From NCBI RefSeq assembly GCF_001983175.1, contig NZ_MNPW01000001.1:434001-498000 (forward strand): a DNA stretch of 64,000 nucleotides, in the 5' to 3' direction. The position numbers and the translations under genes are program-made. This DNA is from Pseudomonas cedrina subsp. cedrina (GTDB lineage: Bacteria; Pseudomonadota; Gammaproteobacteria; Pseudomonadales; Pseudomonadaceae). Positions 63,339-64,000 of the stretch are shown here, in pieces (the first letter of the stretch is position 1; every line of letters starts with the position of its first letter). The notes under the pieces are model-generated. The model was not told the DNA's origin, ran no database searches, and saw only the letters and a program-made list of their open reading frames with translations.

Positions 63339-63525
63339 ATGGGTATCCACTTTGAGGGCTTGCGAACATCTGTAGTGAGCGGGCTTGTCCCGCGCTGGGC
63401 TGCGAAGCAGCCCCAAACCAAGCGACCTGGATTCATCTGATACTCGGCGGGAGTCTCTAATGGAGGCGGCTTCGCCACCCAGCGCGGGACAAGCCCGCTC
63501 ACTACAAAGTTGTGTAGAAACCTAT
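63339..63525. mobile_element. 187-bp element with TIRs related to that at 4734
   Basis: Left ATGGGTATCCACTTT and right AAAGTTGTGTAGAAACCTAT resemble the TIR of the 571-bp element but have diverged. Interior is a REP-like palindrome with perfect 28-bp arms (63372-63399, 63478-63505; core GTGAGCGGGCTTGTCCCGCG). No gene. The remaining 63526-63801 shows nothing I can name. Confidence 0.7.
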
Positions 63526-63801
63526 CCCCTTAGTGCTTCACCAGGCGCGACCGCAACGCCACCCCTAAGTTCCGATTATTGCTGGATAACCCAATAAGGA
63601 CTCAAAAAATAGCTGGAGCGTCGCATTTTTTGGCTGATTTTATGTCATTGGTCATTTTTATGATGAATTGCCCTACAAGCATCGTGTAAATTTCGGCGCG
63701 CTTGAATCAGCATTTCACTGACAAGCTGGCAGGGAAGCCAAAAAAAGACGCTGACGCGTAGGTAGTTCCCTGTCAGTTTTCTGCCCTGTAAGGATACTGC
63801 C

Positions 63802-64000
63802 ATGAACATTTCCCACCTGCGCCGCTCGTTGTTGGCCCTGTCCGTCGCAACTGCCACTACCGCCGTGCATGCCGCCCCCGTGCCCGACCTCAACTACGAC
63901 TTGAGCACAGGGGCATACCTCAGCTCCGGCGATGTCTTCAATAACGCTACCTTCACCGGCACGTCGCAAAACTCAGGTGTAGAGCTGCGCAATGTGACCC
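63802..64000 (+). CDS. 5' end of an exported protein, possibly an autotransporter (cut by window edge)
   Basis: 66 residues are visible. Signal peptide MNISHLRRSLLALSVATATT, likely cleaved after VHA. The mature start (SSGDVFNNATFTGTSQNSGV) is Asn/Thr/Ser/Gly rich like autotransporter passengers, but no repeat or barrel is in view. AAGGAT ribosome site lies 7 bp before the ATG. The frame is open at the edge. Confidence 0.75.
   Translation, partial: MNISHLRRSLLALSVATATTAVHAAPVPDLNYDLSTGAYLSSGDVFNNATFTGTSQNSGVELRNVT

Overview
The window is a chromosomal segment of a Pseudomonas of the P. fluorescens group. I infer this from the high-GC coding style, the many 'TGTGGGAGCTGGCTTGCCTGCGAT' -type REP palindromes (core GGGAGCTGGCTTGCC) between genes, and gene order that matches, block by block, what I remember of Pseudomonas genomes: fxsA before groESL; recJ-yaeQ; thrC-hom-dsbC-xerD; rplS-trmD-rimM-rpsP/ffh; the nag PTS cluster; purL/mltF. 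Almost every base is accounted for by housekeeping genes on both strands. No prophage, integrase gene, CRISPR array or rRNA was seen.

Layout. 1-4.7 kb: heat-shock promoter and leader of groES (the gene lies outside the window), fxsA, a HugZ-type haem protein, a DUF481 outer-membrane protein, an alkyltransferase-like DNA repair protein and the muropeptide permease ampG. 4.7-5.4 kb: a REP pair split by a 571-bp element with 24-bp perfect inverted ends and an 8-bp target duplication. 5.5-9.4 kb: proS, a lipoprotein, dinB. 9.6-10.1 kb: two identical initiator tRNA genes, each with its own promoter and terminator. 10.3-14.3 kb: mprF/alanyl-PG synthase coupled to its AcvB-type partner. 14.4-19.2 kb: recJ, yaeQ, a CoA-transferase, a DUF3509 gene with a structured 3' RNA, and a small membrane protein. 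19.2-26 kb: threonine branch (thrC, hom), dsbC, xerD, an antiporter. 25.9-29.5 kb: rpsP-rimM-trmD-rplS operon and ffh. 29.7-37.9 kb: CcsA-like and CorC-like membrane proteins, an MFS transporter, purT, and a run of small enzymes. 37.9-45.3 kb: the N-acetylglucosamine catabolic PTS operon nagR-nagA-nagB2-nagF-nagE. 45.4-47.7 kb: the only accessory-looking stretch, with a DUF6124/DUF3077 gene under a folded leader, a higBA toxin-antitoxin pair, and an orphan gene bracketed by ~218-bp direct repeats. 47.7-53.7 kb: yqfO, purL, mltF. 53.8-62.3 kb: the trehalose PTS operon treB-treC-porin-treF-orphan EIIB, with divergent treR. 62.4-64 kb: a lipoprotein hydrolase, a second terminal-inverted-repeat element, and the 5' end of an exported (autotransporter-like) protein.

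How the genes fit together. The two PTS operons are built alike: each has a membrane EIIBC, a single EIIA-HPr-EI polyprotein, a GntR-type repressor with mirrored operators, and a second EIIB-like module lacking the phosphorylatable cysteine (fused to NagE in one, free-standing in the other). Several envelope functions (AmpG, L,D-transpeptidase, MltF, NagA/NagE, MprF/AcvB) concern peptidoglycan turnover and lipid modification. The most interesting regulatory signal is the leader of the DUF6124 gene at 45.71-45.87 kb, where a 10-nt segment inside a long stem-loop is exactly complementary to the ribosome-binding site.
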